Assembly: GCA_964452915.1 (NCBI GenBank)
Contig: CAYVNW010000042.1
Span: 1-21,404 of the forward strand
Direction of reading: 5' to 3'
Origin: Colivivens sp964452915
Lineage (GTDB): Bacteria; Bacteroidota; Bacteroidia; Bacteroidales; Bacteroidaceae
DNA length: 21,404 nt
The translations under genes and the position numbers were made by a program. The notes under the pieces are model-generated. The model did no database searches, was not told the origin of the DNA, and saw only the letters and a list, made by a program, of their open reading frames with translations. Positions 6,683 to 14,876 of the stretch are shown here, one piece after another (position 1 is the stretch's first letter; the number at the start of each line of letters is the position of its first letter).

Positions 6683-7000
6683 TTAGTCCATATGAAACAT
6701 CTCCGGCAGAGGAATCGATATTGGGGAATTATCAGGATTGGTCTCCATTATATCAGCCATATAAGCCCACCATTTCTGAACAATCTCAAGGCTACCCATA
6801 TCTTGGCTGTTCCCCTCTCCTTTTGTCTTTTGGAAAGCAAACAGTGTGTTGGTATCCTCATCGAGATAAATGCTATAGTCGTATATTCCGCCTTCCTTCA
6901 GCAGTTTTCTCATTTCAGGCCACAAAGCAGCGTGCCGCCGTTTATATTCTTCCTTAAACCCTTTCTTAAGGTACATTTTGAAAGCTTCTCTTTTTTCCAT
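6683..7000 (-). CDS. rhaM: L-rhamnose mutarotase
   Basis: RhaM interconverts alpha and beta anomers of L-rhamnose. The 105-residue protein matches the family throughout: MEKREAFKMYLKKG at the start, RRHAALWPEM with the catalytic-type His23, YDYSIYLDEDTNTLFAF, and the signature WWAYMADIMETNPDNSP. The length is normal (about 104). The start ATG at 7000 fits the family's usual N-terminus, which means its first 35 bases overlap the 3' end of the upstream protease gene in another frame. Rhamnose released from rhamnogalacturonan is the likely substrate, given the acetylesterase two genes upstream. Confidence 0.92.
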   Translation of the reverse strand: MEKREAFKMYLKKGFKEEYKRRHAALWPEMRKLLKEGGIYDYSIYLDEDTNTLFAFQKTKGEGNSQDMGSLEIVQKWWAYMADIMETNPDNSPISIPLPEMFHMD

Positions 7001-8888
7001 CTCTTGATATAATTATTTGGTGATTGTTAATTACGTTCACGCGTCGTCCCGACAAGTCGTATGCAGGTGCCGGGTCATCTGCATTTCTGATGTCATTGAT
7101 ATCAGTTGAAGAATCAATAACAGTCACGTCTTTCCGTTTATCAAAACACACAAGAGTGTCTCCCCACATATCAGGTTCGTAAGCCACGAGAATGGTTGCC
7201 TCATCTGTCGGAATATTCATCCGTGCATATTGGAAATCCACTGTATGAGTTTCGCCTGGTTGCAGATACTGTCCAATGCCTGCGAGTACAGAGATTGTAT
7301 GTTCATCTCTGACATACGTCACATAAAACCTCCCGCAGAATTCATGTTCGCTTTCATTGGTCACTGTTATTGAGAATTTTGCCGTCTGCCGCCGTACCAC
7401 TGTATCAGGAAATTGCAAGTTATCAAGAGTCAAATGGCCTACAGTTTCCTCGGGATTATGACACGACACTACCCCATTCGTGATGTTAACGACAACATAG
7501 TTGGGAATTCCGCATGAAGTGCGCACACTTTTCCACTCACCATTATCCTCGTACATAGGCAACAGTTGGTAAGTGCCATCGGCCAATGTGGAATTCAGGT
7601 GTATACATACCGTGTCGGATGATGTTGTGTCGGACGACTCCGTCATATTACCAATTATGCCGAACTCATACACTATCGCCGCAGGAGCAACGTCCTCCGT
7701 TTTTTTCAGTGCGAGCACTGTACGTCCATCGAACTCATTCCATCCAACATTCATTAGGTTGTTTACTACAATGGAAATCTCATTCGCATTGCCGGTGGTC
7801 CCAATATAATACAATCGTGACAGAGCAAGTTCATGCGACTCTTTAGTATTTACAGCCATCGTTGCAGGTTGCATGCCAATCGTGAAACACTGCAACAAGT
7901 TAGCTCCGTTTTCCTGCCGGTCGGGAAAGAGTCCCCACTCTGGCTGGTCGGCTGTCATGTAGTCTATATTGTAGTAACCATTACACCATCCTCCCCATCC
8001 CCAATTAATATGGTAGAGTCCCTGATTGTCATATCCGTCGATCACGAAGGCATGACCGCCGCCATCAATTCCATACGCAGCGCACATGACCGGACGTCCC
8101 TCTGCAAGTTCGGTCCTTAAAAGACTGTGCAAGTCGCTATGGCTGTACAGGTCACGATAAATCATGCGTATAGCCTTATCATATCCGAAATATTCTATCA
8201 AAGCCGGTGGTTGCTTAAATGAATTCGCCGCACTTGATTCTACACCGTATTTCATGTCGACTGCGATTCCACAATCACTCAGTAATTGCGCCACCGCCTG
8301 CAGCTGGCGTTGAGAATAGCCGGCAGACTTATAACTGTCGAGCATATAGCTCCACTGATACGTGTGCTTGTAAAAATCGGCTGACAGAGTGTCGCCACAC
8401 CCAAGCGAGTCGATATAAGTGTGAGTTCCGTTTCCTTGTCTTGGATATTGATAGTAACGCATCACTTGTGCCATATTCAGGGCAACGCAACCCACATAGC
8501 AGTGTACGCTGTCGACCATTGGAGTTAGGACATTATAGGGTGTCGCCTGTTCCCATAGGTCGCTGCAAAGCGGCGGTACCTCATCGAGCAACACACTCGT
8601 AAGCATTATTGTCCGTTCCGCTCCTTCTTGTGCGTCGAACAGCTCGACCACACGTCTGAAACCCGGTACTTTAACTGCATCGTCATAACTACTTTCATCT
8701 GAATATGCGAGCAATACATCTTCACCGCCGATGTTCTTCGATATTGAAAAGCCCTTTGGTCTGTTCTGTATTTTTAGATGGGTCGGACGAATCCCATTCA
8801 ATCCAACGGATCTATGAGATTGTGCAAGACCATAATCACACGTGAATCCGCACAAAAGTAAGATGAAGATGAGCCGAGCGACATTCAT
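6966..8888 (-). CDS. Secreted C10-family (streptopain-like) cysteine protease
   Basis: This is a papain-fold secreted protease related to streptococcal SpeB and the Bfp proteases of Bacteroides fragilis. The 640-residue product has a signal peptide (residues 1-22, ending GLAQ), a short pro-domain with GFSISKNIGGEDVLLAYSDE, then the catalytic domain. Cys134 lies in YVGCVALNMAQVMRYY, His279 in GGHAFVIDGYD, and the INWGWGGWCNGYY stretch (294-306) carries the conserved Trp residues. After about residue 345 come beta-rich C-terminal regions and a DLSGRRVN...DGKK tail that resembles the C-terminal segments of many secreted Bacteroidetes proteins. The last residues (RSFQNVP) look atypical and are encoded where the gene overlaps rhaM. 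It begins 13 bases after the acetylesterase gene. Its protein target is unknown. Confidence 0.9.
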   Translation of the reverse strand: MNVARLIFILLLCGFTCDYGLAQSHRSVGLNGIRPTHLKIQNRPKGFSISKNIGGEDVLLAYSDESSYDDAVKVPGFRRVVELFDAQEGAERTIMLTSVLLDEVPPLCSDLWEQATPYNVLTPMVDSVHCYVGCVALNMAQVMRYYQYPRQGNGTHTYIDSLGCGDTLSADFYKHTYQWSYMLDSYKSAGYSQRQLQAVAQLLSDCGIAVDMKYGVESSAANSFKQPPALIEYFGYDKAIRMIYRDLYSHSDLHSLLRTELAEGRPVMCAAYGIDGGGHAFVIDGYDNQGLYHINWGWGGWCNGYYNIDYMTADQPEWGLFPDRQENGANLLQCFTIGMQPATMAVNTKESHELALSRLYYIGTTGNANEISIVVNNLMNVGWNEFDGRTVLALKKTEDVAPAAIVYEFGIIGNMTESSDTTSSDTVCIHLNSTLADGTYQLLPMYEDNGEWKSVRTSCGIPNYVVVNITNGVVSCHNPEETVGHLTLDNLQFPDTVVRRQTAKFSITVTNESEHEFCGRFYVTYVRDEHTISVLAGIGQYLQPGETHTVDFQYARMNIPTDEATILVAYEPDMWGDTLVCFDKRKDVTVIDSSTDINDIRNADDPAPAYDLSGRRVNVINNHQIIISRDGKKRSFQNVP

Positions 8889-8901
8889 GGTTATGCGTTT
8901 A

Positions 8902-10545
8902 CTATTTTAGGTATTTCGCAAGCGGACTCTTGTCCTTCTTCAGTCCTTTAGCCACACTCTTTGCGTTAAACAAGGCACCGGCCTTCGATGTATGAGTATG
9001 ATCGTGGTTATAATACGCCTTTGCTTTCTCTTGTCCTATCTTATCGAGTGCATCCGCCGTTATATTGTGTACGTCAATGAATTCCACTCCGGTTTCCTTG
9101 GCAACCTGACGATACCATTTACCATAAGTATCGTTACGACGTTCAATTTTTCCGTCATGCCACTCATTCCGAGGTGTGAGTGAGAGCAAAATCGGAGTTG
9201 CTCCTTTTTCGCGCACATCCTGTATAAATTTCTTCAAATACCAGCCAAAAGAATATATCACTTGATATTTGCCGGTTGAGTTCATCTTGTATACGTGACA
9301 AGAATCATCAGCCGTTGCAATAACGCCCCGTTCCTTATCACGGTCAATGCCACCGATGTCATTGTGTCCGAACTGTATAAGCACGAAGTCCCCCGGTTCA
9401 AGCGAATTGTACACATTGTCCCACAGACCCTCATAAAGGAAAGTACGCGTACTTCTGCCTGCACGGCCTGCATTTATTACAGTACATTTCTTTTCATTGA
9501 AAATAGTGTTTGCGACAGCTCCCCATCCCCACATACCATTCTCATCTTTGTCGGCATTCTTCATGGTTGAATCACCTGTGGTGAACACTACAGGCTTTCC
9601 TTTCTGCCGTTTTTGGTCAATACGTTTTGGATGCAGCATATCTTGGCGAAGATATGTTTTCAATAGAGCCACGTCGGGATGACTGCATTTCTCAATACCC
9701 TCAGCACACGAAGCAGCATTCATTTTTGCGCCAAATTCGCTTGAATGTATTTTATCCCCAAAGAAGTGATAGTTTGTTTTCCATTTTCCATATCGTTCGA
9801 GTTTCAGTGCCGAGATGTCGTTCAAGTCAATGAACGGGGTATTCAATTCTTCAGACAGCGACTTAATCCATGGGGTGAAAGTAGTGAGCTTGCGTTGTAT
9901 TTTGGTCGGATCATTTGGTTCGTAGTCGTTACGCGGAGTGAGAGTAAGCAGAATAGGAGTAGCTCCTTTGCTTCTGATGTCGTTGACGAACTTTCGCACA
10001 TATCCTCCGAAGGTATACACCATCTCCTGTTTGCCCGTTTCTTTTACTGTGACCAGCATTGAGTCCTTTGATGTTCCGCCTTTCAAGCTGGCACGTGCGC
10101 GCCCCGAATCCACCGGACCGTTGTCATTATGTCCCAACTCCAGGATCACATAGTCACCAGGGCGAATTCCCTTAAGTACGCTCTGCCATAAATCTCTGTA
10201 GAACGTTCTTGGACTTGTGCCTCCGAGAGCGTGGTTCTCAACAGTGATTTTATTCTCATCGAAAAACTCATGCTCATAGTATCCCCAGCCCCATTGGCCG
10301 TTGTTGCCATTTCCAAGTGTACCATTGCGCATAGTAGAGTTTCCGATAAGGAAAAGTACAGGATTATCGCCTCGGCGCGACGATCCACTGACAGGACGTG
10401 CGGTATTAGCCTTTTCCAAACTGTCGGCAGTTAAGTCACGTACACCGTTTTCATCTTTTAACCCCTCAATGTTCGAGTGATCTTGTGCCTGAAGTGACAT
10501 TGTAATTATCATTGTCCAGACTATAGCTATAAGTTTTTTTGTCAT
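8902..10545 (-). CDS. Two-domain rhamnogalacturonan-acetylesterase-like SGNH hydrolase
   Basis: SGNH enzymes of this type remove acetyl groups from rhamnogalacturonan. The 547-residue protein (ATG 10545; an upstream ATG at 10569 would add eight residues before the signal peptide) begins MTKKLIAIVWTMIITMSLQAQ, an export signal, so it acts in the periplasm or outside. Two tandem copies of the domain follow. Domain 1 has IGNSTMRN with Ser70, GHND (139-142) and DKIH (Asp264, His267). Domain 2 has TGDSTMKN with Ser326, GHND (393-396) and DHTH (Asp515, His518). Domain 1 has Asn in place of the usual Asp before the catalytic Ser. Both have the WGWG segment seen in this family. It is the first gene of an operon with the protease, rhaM and Fic genes. 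Confidence 0.88.
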   Translation of the reverse strand: MTKKLIAIVWTMIITMSLQAQDHSNIEGLKDENGVRDLTADSLEKANTARPVSGSSRRGDNPVLFLIGNSTMRNGTLGNGNNGQWGWGYYEHEFFDENKITVENHALGGTSPRTFYRDLWQSVLKGIRPGDYVILELGHNDNGPVDSGRARASLKGGTSKDSMLVTVKETGKQEMVYTFGGYVRKFVNDIRSKGATPILLTLTPRNDYEPNDPTKIQRKLTTFTPWIKSLSEELNTPFIDLNDISALKLERYGKWKTNYHFFGDKIHSSEFGAKMNAASCAEGIEKCSHPDVALLKTYLRQDMLHPKRIDQKRQKGKPVVFTTGDSTMKNADKDENGMWGWGAVANTIFNEKKCTVINAGRAGRSTRTFLYEGLWDNVYNSLEPGDFVLIQFGHNDIGGIDRDKERGVIATADDSCHVYKMNSTGKYQVIYSFGWYLKKFIQDVREKGATPILLSLTPRNEWHDGKIERRNDTYGKWYRQVAKETGVEFIDVHNITADALDKIGQEKAKAYYNHDHTHTSKAGALFNAKSVAKGLKKDKSPLAKYLK

Positions 10546-10625
10546 TGTATTATAAAGAATTAAGTTCATATAGGTTCAGGTTTAGAGCTATCGGCAGCAG
10601 TCTAAATGGCGGCCACATTCTCTTG

Positions 10626-10655
10626 CAAATATACAAAAAGTTGTAAAACGCACAA
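10626..10655 (-). promoter_or_regulatory. Promoter of the acetylesterase-protease-rhaM-Fic operon
   Basis: On the minus strand TATATTTG (10626-10633) matches the -7 consensus, with TTG at 10653-10655 nineteen bases upstream. The predicted leader is about 75 nt to ATG 10545. No other promoter-sized gap exists within the four-gene operon. Confidence 0.6.
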
Positions 10656-10666
10656 TAACTTCAGCT

Positions 10667-10699
10667 AAAAAAACGAATTGCATTGCAGTAAACAGCAAT
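10667..10699 (-). terminator. Possible weak terminator after the helicase gene
   Basis: On the minus strand ATTGC and GCAAT form a short stem, followed after eight bases by seven T. The stem is only five pairs, so this is a tentative call based mostly on position, 18 bases past the helicase stop. Confidence 0.3.
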
Positions 10700-10716
10700 A
10701 TTCAGTTGAATTAACG

Positions 10717-13098
10717 TCAATCAAGCACACTGAAGCGGGCGAATTTGAGCAGGAGTTGCTTGGTGCCTGCATTTGCAAAGCACACAGTTGCCTTTCGGTT
10801 ATCTCCAGTACCTTCCACCTTTTGCACCACGCCTTCTCCGAAGCGCTCGTGTCTGATGTGCTGTCCTTCGTGCAGAGCTGAGGAGTCGTTTGCATCAGTC
10901 ATGGCCGGGTTTATTCTGCGTTGAGCAGGCAACGAATCTTCCACCTTCCGGAACCGAGGGTTCGATGCCACAGGGTGCGTTGTGAAGTTCGATTGCCGAT
11001 CGTGTGTCGGATATTCCCGCCGTTCGTAGGTTGATGTGTCTTTAATATTACTGAACAAAGGCGTTTGACGTTGTGTTCTGCTCCAAGGCAGCTCCACATC
11101 TTTATTGACCGGTGCGAACGAAGAATGTGAACCTCTGAACGTCACAAATTCAGGACTCACATCACGTATGAACCTGCTTGGATTTGAGAATTCCATTTTG
11201 CCATAATGCAGGCGGCTTTTCGCATAAGTAATGAAACAGTGGTATTGTGCGCGTGTTATTGACACATAAAACAAGCGGCGCTCTTCCTCTATCTCTCGCG
11301 GGCTGTTGCTCGCTATCTGATTCGGGAACAGTCCCTCCTCCAATCCTACGACGAACACCGTGTTGAATTCAAGTCCCTTAGCGGAATGTATTGTCATAAG
11401 AGTAACCTTCGACTCGTCTGCTCCTTTGTCGGTATCAACATCACTCAGCAGCGATACTTCCGACAGATAGTCGCTGATGCTTATGTTCATATTGCCTTCT
11501 TCGAGCCGCGAGGCACAGAAATCGTGCAGTCCGTTTACCAGTTCCTCCACATTCTCTTGCCTGCTGAGGTTTTCTGGGGTTGCGTCTTGATATACATCAG
11601 CCAATATACCACAGTTTTTCACGATAAACCGTCCTGCCTCGTCGGCATTTTCAGCCGCAACCTTGTCAATAAAAGTCTGGATGAGCTTCACAAATTCTTG
11701 CAGTTTGTTTAAAGCCGAACCCGACACCTTAAGTCCATAATCTATCGGACTGTTGAGTACAGTCCATAAGCTCACATTATTCCTTGCAGCAGCTTCGATC
11801 AACTTATTGAGGGTTGTCTGTCCGATACCTCTTGCAGGGTAGTTGATTATGCGTTTGAGTGCCTCTTCATCGTTCGGATTGACCGACATTCGGAAATAGG
11901 CTATGATATCCTTGATTTCCTTCCTCTGGTAAAACGACAAGCCACCATAAATCTTATATGGCATGCCGTTTCGGCGCAGGTGCTCCTCGAACAGACGGCT
12001 TTGAGCGTTTGTGCGATACAGTATTGCAAAATCCGAGTAATCCAAATGCTCACGCGACCTCAACTCTTGTATTTTCCGCACTACAATCTGAGCTTCCTCG
12101 ATGTCAGAATACGCCTCAATGATTGGAATCTTCTCGCCGACATCCTTCTTCGAAAACACAGTCTTCTCTATCTGTCCTTTATTCTTATGTATCAAGCTAT
12201 TTGCCGCCCCCACAATCATCTGCGTCGACCTGTAGTTCTGCTCCAATTTGAACACTTTGGTATCGGGATACATATCTTTGAAAGTAAGAATATTGTCGAT
12301 ATTGGCTCCACGAAACGAGTATATGCTTTGGGCATCATCACCCACAACACATACATGATGATTGTGACGGGTGAGCTGCAGAACGATTTGGTGTTGGGCA
12401 AAATTAGTGTCTTGATACTCGTCGACCAGTATGTATCCAAACCGCTCTTCATACTTCCTCAACACTTCAGGGCAATGTTCAAACAATAGGTATGTATACA
12501 TCAGGATGTCATCAAAGTCCATGGCGTCAGCCTGCTTGCAGCGTCGCAGATAGCGGCTGTACACTTCTCTTATTTCCGGCATCTTCGAATGCAGGTCGCG
12601 TTGGTATATAGCAGGGCTGCCTGCGTATTCCTCCGGACCTATAAGTAAGTTTTTAGCTTCGCTTATCCTTCCCGCCACCGTAGACGGGCGGTAAGTCTTG
12701 TCGTCGAGTTGCATCTCTTTGATTATAGACTTTATAAGGCTCTTGCTGTCCGTCGCATCATAGATCGTGAAGTTGGAACGGAACCCTATACTTTCGTGCT
12801 CCGTTCGCAAGATGCGAAGAAAAATGCTATGGAACGTACCCATCCACAAGTATCTTGCCTGCTCGCCTCCCACAATGTCCGCAATCCGTCTCTTCATTTC
12901 ATTAGCAGCCTTATTAGTAAACGTAAGAGCGAGTATGTTCCAGGGTTTATAGCCTTTCTCCAATAAATAGGCTATCTTGTAAGTCAGCACCCGTGTTTTG
13001 CCTGAGCCTGCTCCTGCCACAACAAGCGAAGCACCGTCACAATACTCTATGGCGGCACGCTGAGGTTCGTTGAATGATGCGATGAGCTGTTCGTCCAT
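10717..13098 (-). CDS. pcrA: ATP-dependent DNA helicase, UvrD/PcrA family
   Basis: This superfamily-1A 3'-5' helicase unwinds DNA in nucleotide-excision and mismatch repair and removes RecA from DNA. The 793-residue protein shows the Q motif FNEPQRAAI (9-17), Walker A AGAGSGKT (28-35), motif Ia LTFTNKAANEMKRR, motif II LVDEYQDTN, motif III VVGDDAQSIYSFRGA, motif IV LEQNYRS, motif V TIHSAKGLEF and motif VI RRLFYVSITRA. The C-terminus (about 740-790) holds the HERFGEGVV...FAN...LLLKFA segment typical of PcrA/UvrD. Length is usual for the family. Whether it is best named PcrA or UvrD cannot be settled from sequence alone. It starts six bases after a small exported-protein gene. Confidence 0.95.
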   Translation of the reverse strand: MDEQLIASFNEPQRAAIEYCDGASLVVAGAGSGKTRVLTYKIAYLLEKGYKPWNILALTFTNKAANEMKRRIADIVGGEQARYLWMGTFHSIFLRILRTEHESIGFRSNFTIYDATDSKSLIKSIIKEMQLDDKTYRPSTVAGRISEAKNLLIGPEEYAGSPAIYQRDLHSKMPEIREVYSRYLRRCKQADAMDFDDILMYTYLLFEHCPEVLRKYEERFGYILVDEYQDTNFAQHQIVLQLTRHNHHVCVVGDDAQSIYSFRGANIDNILTFKDMYPDTKVFKLEQNYRSTQMIVGAANSLIHKNKGQIEKTVFSKKDVGEKIPIIEAYSDIEEAQIVVRKIQELRSREHLDYSDFAILYRTNAQSRLFEEHLRRNGMPYKIYGGLSFYQRKEIKDIIAYFRMSVNPNDEEALKRIINYPARGIGQTTLNKLIEAAARNNVSLWTVLNSPIDYGLKVSGSALNKLQEFVKLIQTFIDKVAAENADEAGRFIVKNCGILADVYQDATPENLSRQENVEELVNGLHDFCASRLEEGNMNISISDYLSEVSLLSDVDTDKGADESKVTLMTIHSAKGLEFNTVFVVGLEEGLFPNQIASNSPREIEEERRLFYVSITRAQYHCFITYAKSRLHYGKMEFSNPSRFIRDVSPEFVTFRGSHSSFAPVNKDVELPWSRTQRQTPLFSNIKDTSTYERREYPTHDRQSNFTTHPVASNPRFRKVEDSLPAQRRINPAMTDANDSSALHEGQHIRHERFGEGVVQKVEGTGDNRKATVCFANAGTKQLLLKFARFSVLD

Positions 13099-13104
13099 AC
13101 CGGC

Positions 13105-13506
13105 TTATTTGTGAACGGTGAACGTCTTAGGCAATTTCACGTATTTCTTTCCGGATATGCCCTTAATCAAACTGCCGTCCACCTGTTTGATTTGCAGTTT
13201 TCCGTCGGCCGTCGTAATTTCCAGATTCTGCGCATCACTGCCGTTGTCGCACGCAGCTCTTACGAGAGCCTTATCTTTATTGAGACTGATTACTTTCAGT
13301 ATAACCCACATTCCGTTGGTATTTCCCCGTAAGTAACCATAGCAAAACTCATCTGAAAGCCCAGGTACCTGTATCGAGTCATTATACAAGTTTATGTCCA
13401 GATTTATTTTCAGTTCATCATTAATGAAATGCCCTTTAAAATCCTGCGCACTTACGGCAGCCACAACTCCAATCATCATTATGAATAAAAATGCCAAGCG
13501 TTTCAT
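13105..13506 (-). CDS. Small exported protein of unknown function
   Basis: The 133-residue product starts with a clear signal peptide (MKRLAFLFIMMIGVVAAVSA, cleaved before QDFKG). The mature part is about 112 residues, rich in alternating hydrophobic and polar residues suggesting beta strands, with two Cys (in DEFCYGY and RAACDNG) and a basic C-terminus KKYVKLPKTFTVHK. I do not recognise a family. It ends six bases before the helicase gene, so the two share a transcript; a functional link is not obvious. The leader carries an exact tandem repeat. Confidence 0.75.
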   Translation of the reverse strand: MKRLAFLFIMMIGVVAAVSAQDFKGHFINDELKINLDINLYNDSIQVPGLSDEFCYGYLRGNTNGMWVILKVISLNKDKALVRAACDNGSDAQNLEITTADGKLQIKQVDGSLIKGISGKKYVKLPKTFTVHK

Positions 13507-13510
13507 ACGC

Positions 13511-13542
13511 CTTATTATATATTTATCTTATTATATATTTAT
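13511..13542. repeat. Perfect 16-bp tandem duplication in the leader of the small exported protein gene
   Basis: CTTATTATATATTTAT occurs twice back to back at 13511-13526 and 13527-13542, between the -7 box (13553-13560) and the start codon (13506). It lengthens an AT-rich untranslated leader by 16 bases. Confidence 0.85.
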
Positions 13543-13552
13543 TATGTCATTA

Positions 13553-13560
13553 CAAAGGTA
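13553..13560 (-). promoter_or_regulatory. Candidate -7 box for the exported-protein/helicase operon
   Basis: TACCTTTG on the minus strand matches the Bacteroidetes -7 consensus, 46 bases before the start codon. I see no good -33 element at the usual distance, so this is a partial match. Confidence 0.5.
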
Positions 13561-13688
13561 CAAAAAAAATTTATAGGAAGAACATCTGTATATTGTTTCA
13601 TATCTTAACTACTTCATTTTAGAATGCAGCATTGACCGTCTGTTAGAACTAAGTGTGTTGCAATAATAATGACAGTCTTCCACGGCGG

Positions 13689-14417
13689 TCATAATTTTAT
13701 CAGGTTCAGTTCTGAAGTAATTGCGAACGGATGGTGACAGTCAAGGTCGATTACATTGCAGTGTGTCTCGGGAACGTCTCCCATCAATTGATTGTGTCCT
13801 ACAATCTGCATATCATAGTCTATTCCTTTGAGATTGTTTAGGGTAAACTCACGGCTGTCTGCCCATAGCGGACCACCATATTGCTGTCTGCCGCCCCGGT
13901 AGAAACTAATGTCAGACAGTGCAGTCCAACCTTGTTCGCTCTGCGTGAGTTTGTTGAGACTTTCTACGGAAACGGAGGCAATCAAACCGTTATGTTCCTG
14001 ACTCCACGCCGACGTAACACCGGCATGGGTAAACAAAATTCTCTTCCCGTTGATGTTCATTTCGTAGGCTATTTGTAGTGGGACTTCCGACAGTAACCGA
14101 CGTATCTGATCCTGGTGGAAATAATCGAATCGGCTGCCACAGGCAAGCTGGCAGAACGTCTCATTCAGGTAGTGGGCATCATGGTTGCCGGCAATCCAGA
14201 CGATTTCTTCACAGGTGTGTTTCTGCAACGCCATATGCAGTTCCGACCAATTCCGAATGGCATCATCAGTGGTTATCCCCTCAAAGCTGTATGGGTCGAA
14301 ATAGTCACCGAGAAAGATAAGCCGTGGCGCGGTCCAACCGCAATCACCGTCTAACGCAGACTTCCAAAAGTCCCGTCCGTGTATGTCTGGAAAAATTATA
14401 CATTCAGCTTGTTTCAT
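13689..14417 (-). CDS. Calcineurin-like metallophosphoesterase
   Basis: The 242-residue protein has the dinuclear-metal phosphoesterase motifs in order: PDIHGRDFW (D-x-H), FLGDYFDPY (GDxxD), IAGNHDAHY (GNHD), LFTHAGVTSAW and a final VGHNQ (GH-type). There is no signal peptide or membrane segment, so it should be cytosolic. Substrates of this family range from phosphoproteins to nucleotides and cannot be predicted here. The ATG at 14417 follows by two bases the stop of an orphan reading frame, so the gene may once have been second in an operon whose first gene is now mostly lost. Confidence 0.85.
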   Translation of the reverse strand: MKQAECIIFPDIHGRDFWKSALDGDCGWTAPRLIFLGDYFDPYSFEGITTDDAIRNWSELHMALQKHTCEEIVWIAGNHDAHYLNETFCQLACGSRFDYFHQDQIRRLLSEVPLQIAYEMNINGKRILFTHAGVTSAWSQEHNGLIASVSVESLNKLTQSEQGWTALSDISFYRGGRQQYGGPLWADSREFTLNNLKGIDYDMQIVGHNQLMGDVPETHCNVIDLDCHHPFAITSELNLIKL

Positions 14418-14419
14418 TC

Positions 14420-14557
14420 TTATTCGTTATTTGTTTGTAATTTGCCACTACTTTCCGCTGCCATACAGTATTTGATTGATCGCTTGTCTGATTCGTATTT
14501 TTTCTTGCACCACAAACCCACGTGATACCAGCCGTCAACCTCGCTATTGGCTACACT
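14420..14557 (-). pseudogene. Orphan C-terminal reading frame or intergenic repeat copy A
   Basis: An open frame of 45 codons without a usable start runs from after TAA at 14558-14560 to TAA at 14420-14422, two bases before the metallophosphoesterase ATG. Its translation contains DGWYHVGLWCKKKYESD and YCMAAESSG. A shorter, related pair of blocks occurs on the same strand at 17766-17809. It may be the tail of a lost gene or part of a dispersed non-coding repeat; I cannot tell which. Confidence 0.4.
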
Positions 14558-14876
14558 TTATTAATATTATAGGCTGAGGCAGCCTCATTTTCATAATGCA
14601 AAAATAAGCATTTTGTCTGAAAGTTACAAGGGCGGAGCTGTTTTTCCGGTTAAAGATATATGACCGGACCGGTTTATTTCATGTTCAGACATAATCAGAT
14701 GGTTCCCCTTTGAAGTTTTCTGTTTTTGCGCCTCACTACCATGGCTAACAGAGCGTATATTCTGACATAGGCAGAGGGGCCGAGTGCCTTAAAAACATAT
14801 ATTTAGTAATAAATACCGCACAAAGAAGTATCATCCTTAATAATCGTTGTGGGTTTGGTTAGCCATTCAGAAAGTG
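14558..14876. other. Non-coding stretch between orphan frame and AraC remnant
   Basis: I see no convincing gene here. There is a six-pair hairpin AGGCTG-AGG-CAGCCT around 14570-14584 followed by a T-rich stretch, and a repeated CCGG-containing segment near 14648-14673. Neither supports a firm call. Confidence 0.5.

Noticed and set aside
6216..6957. Plus-strand frames opposite the Fic and rhaM genes
   Set aside because: Both are shadows of well-supported minus-strand genes with complete catalytic motifs.
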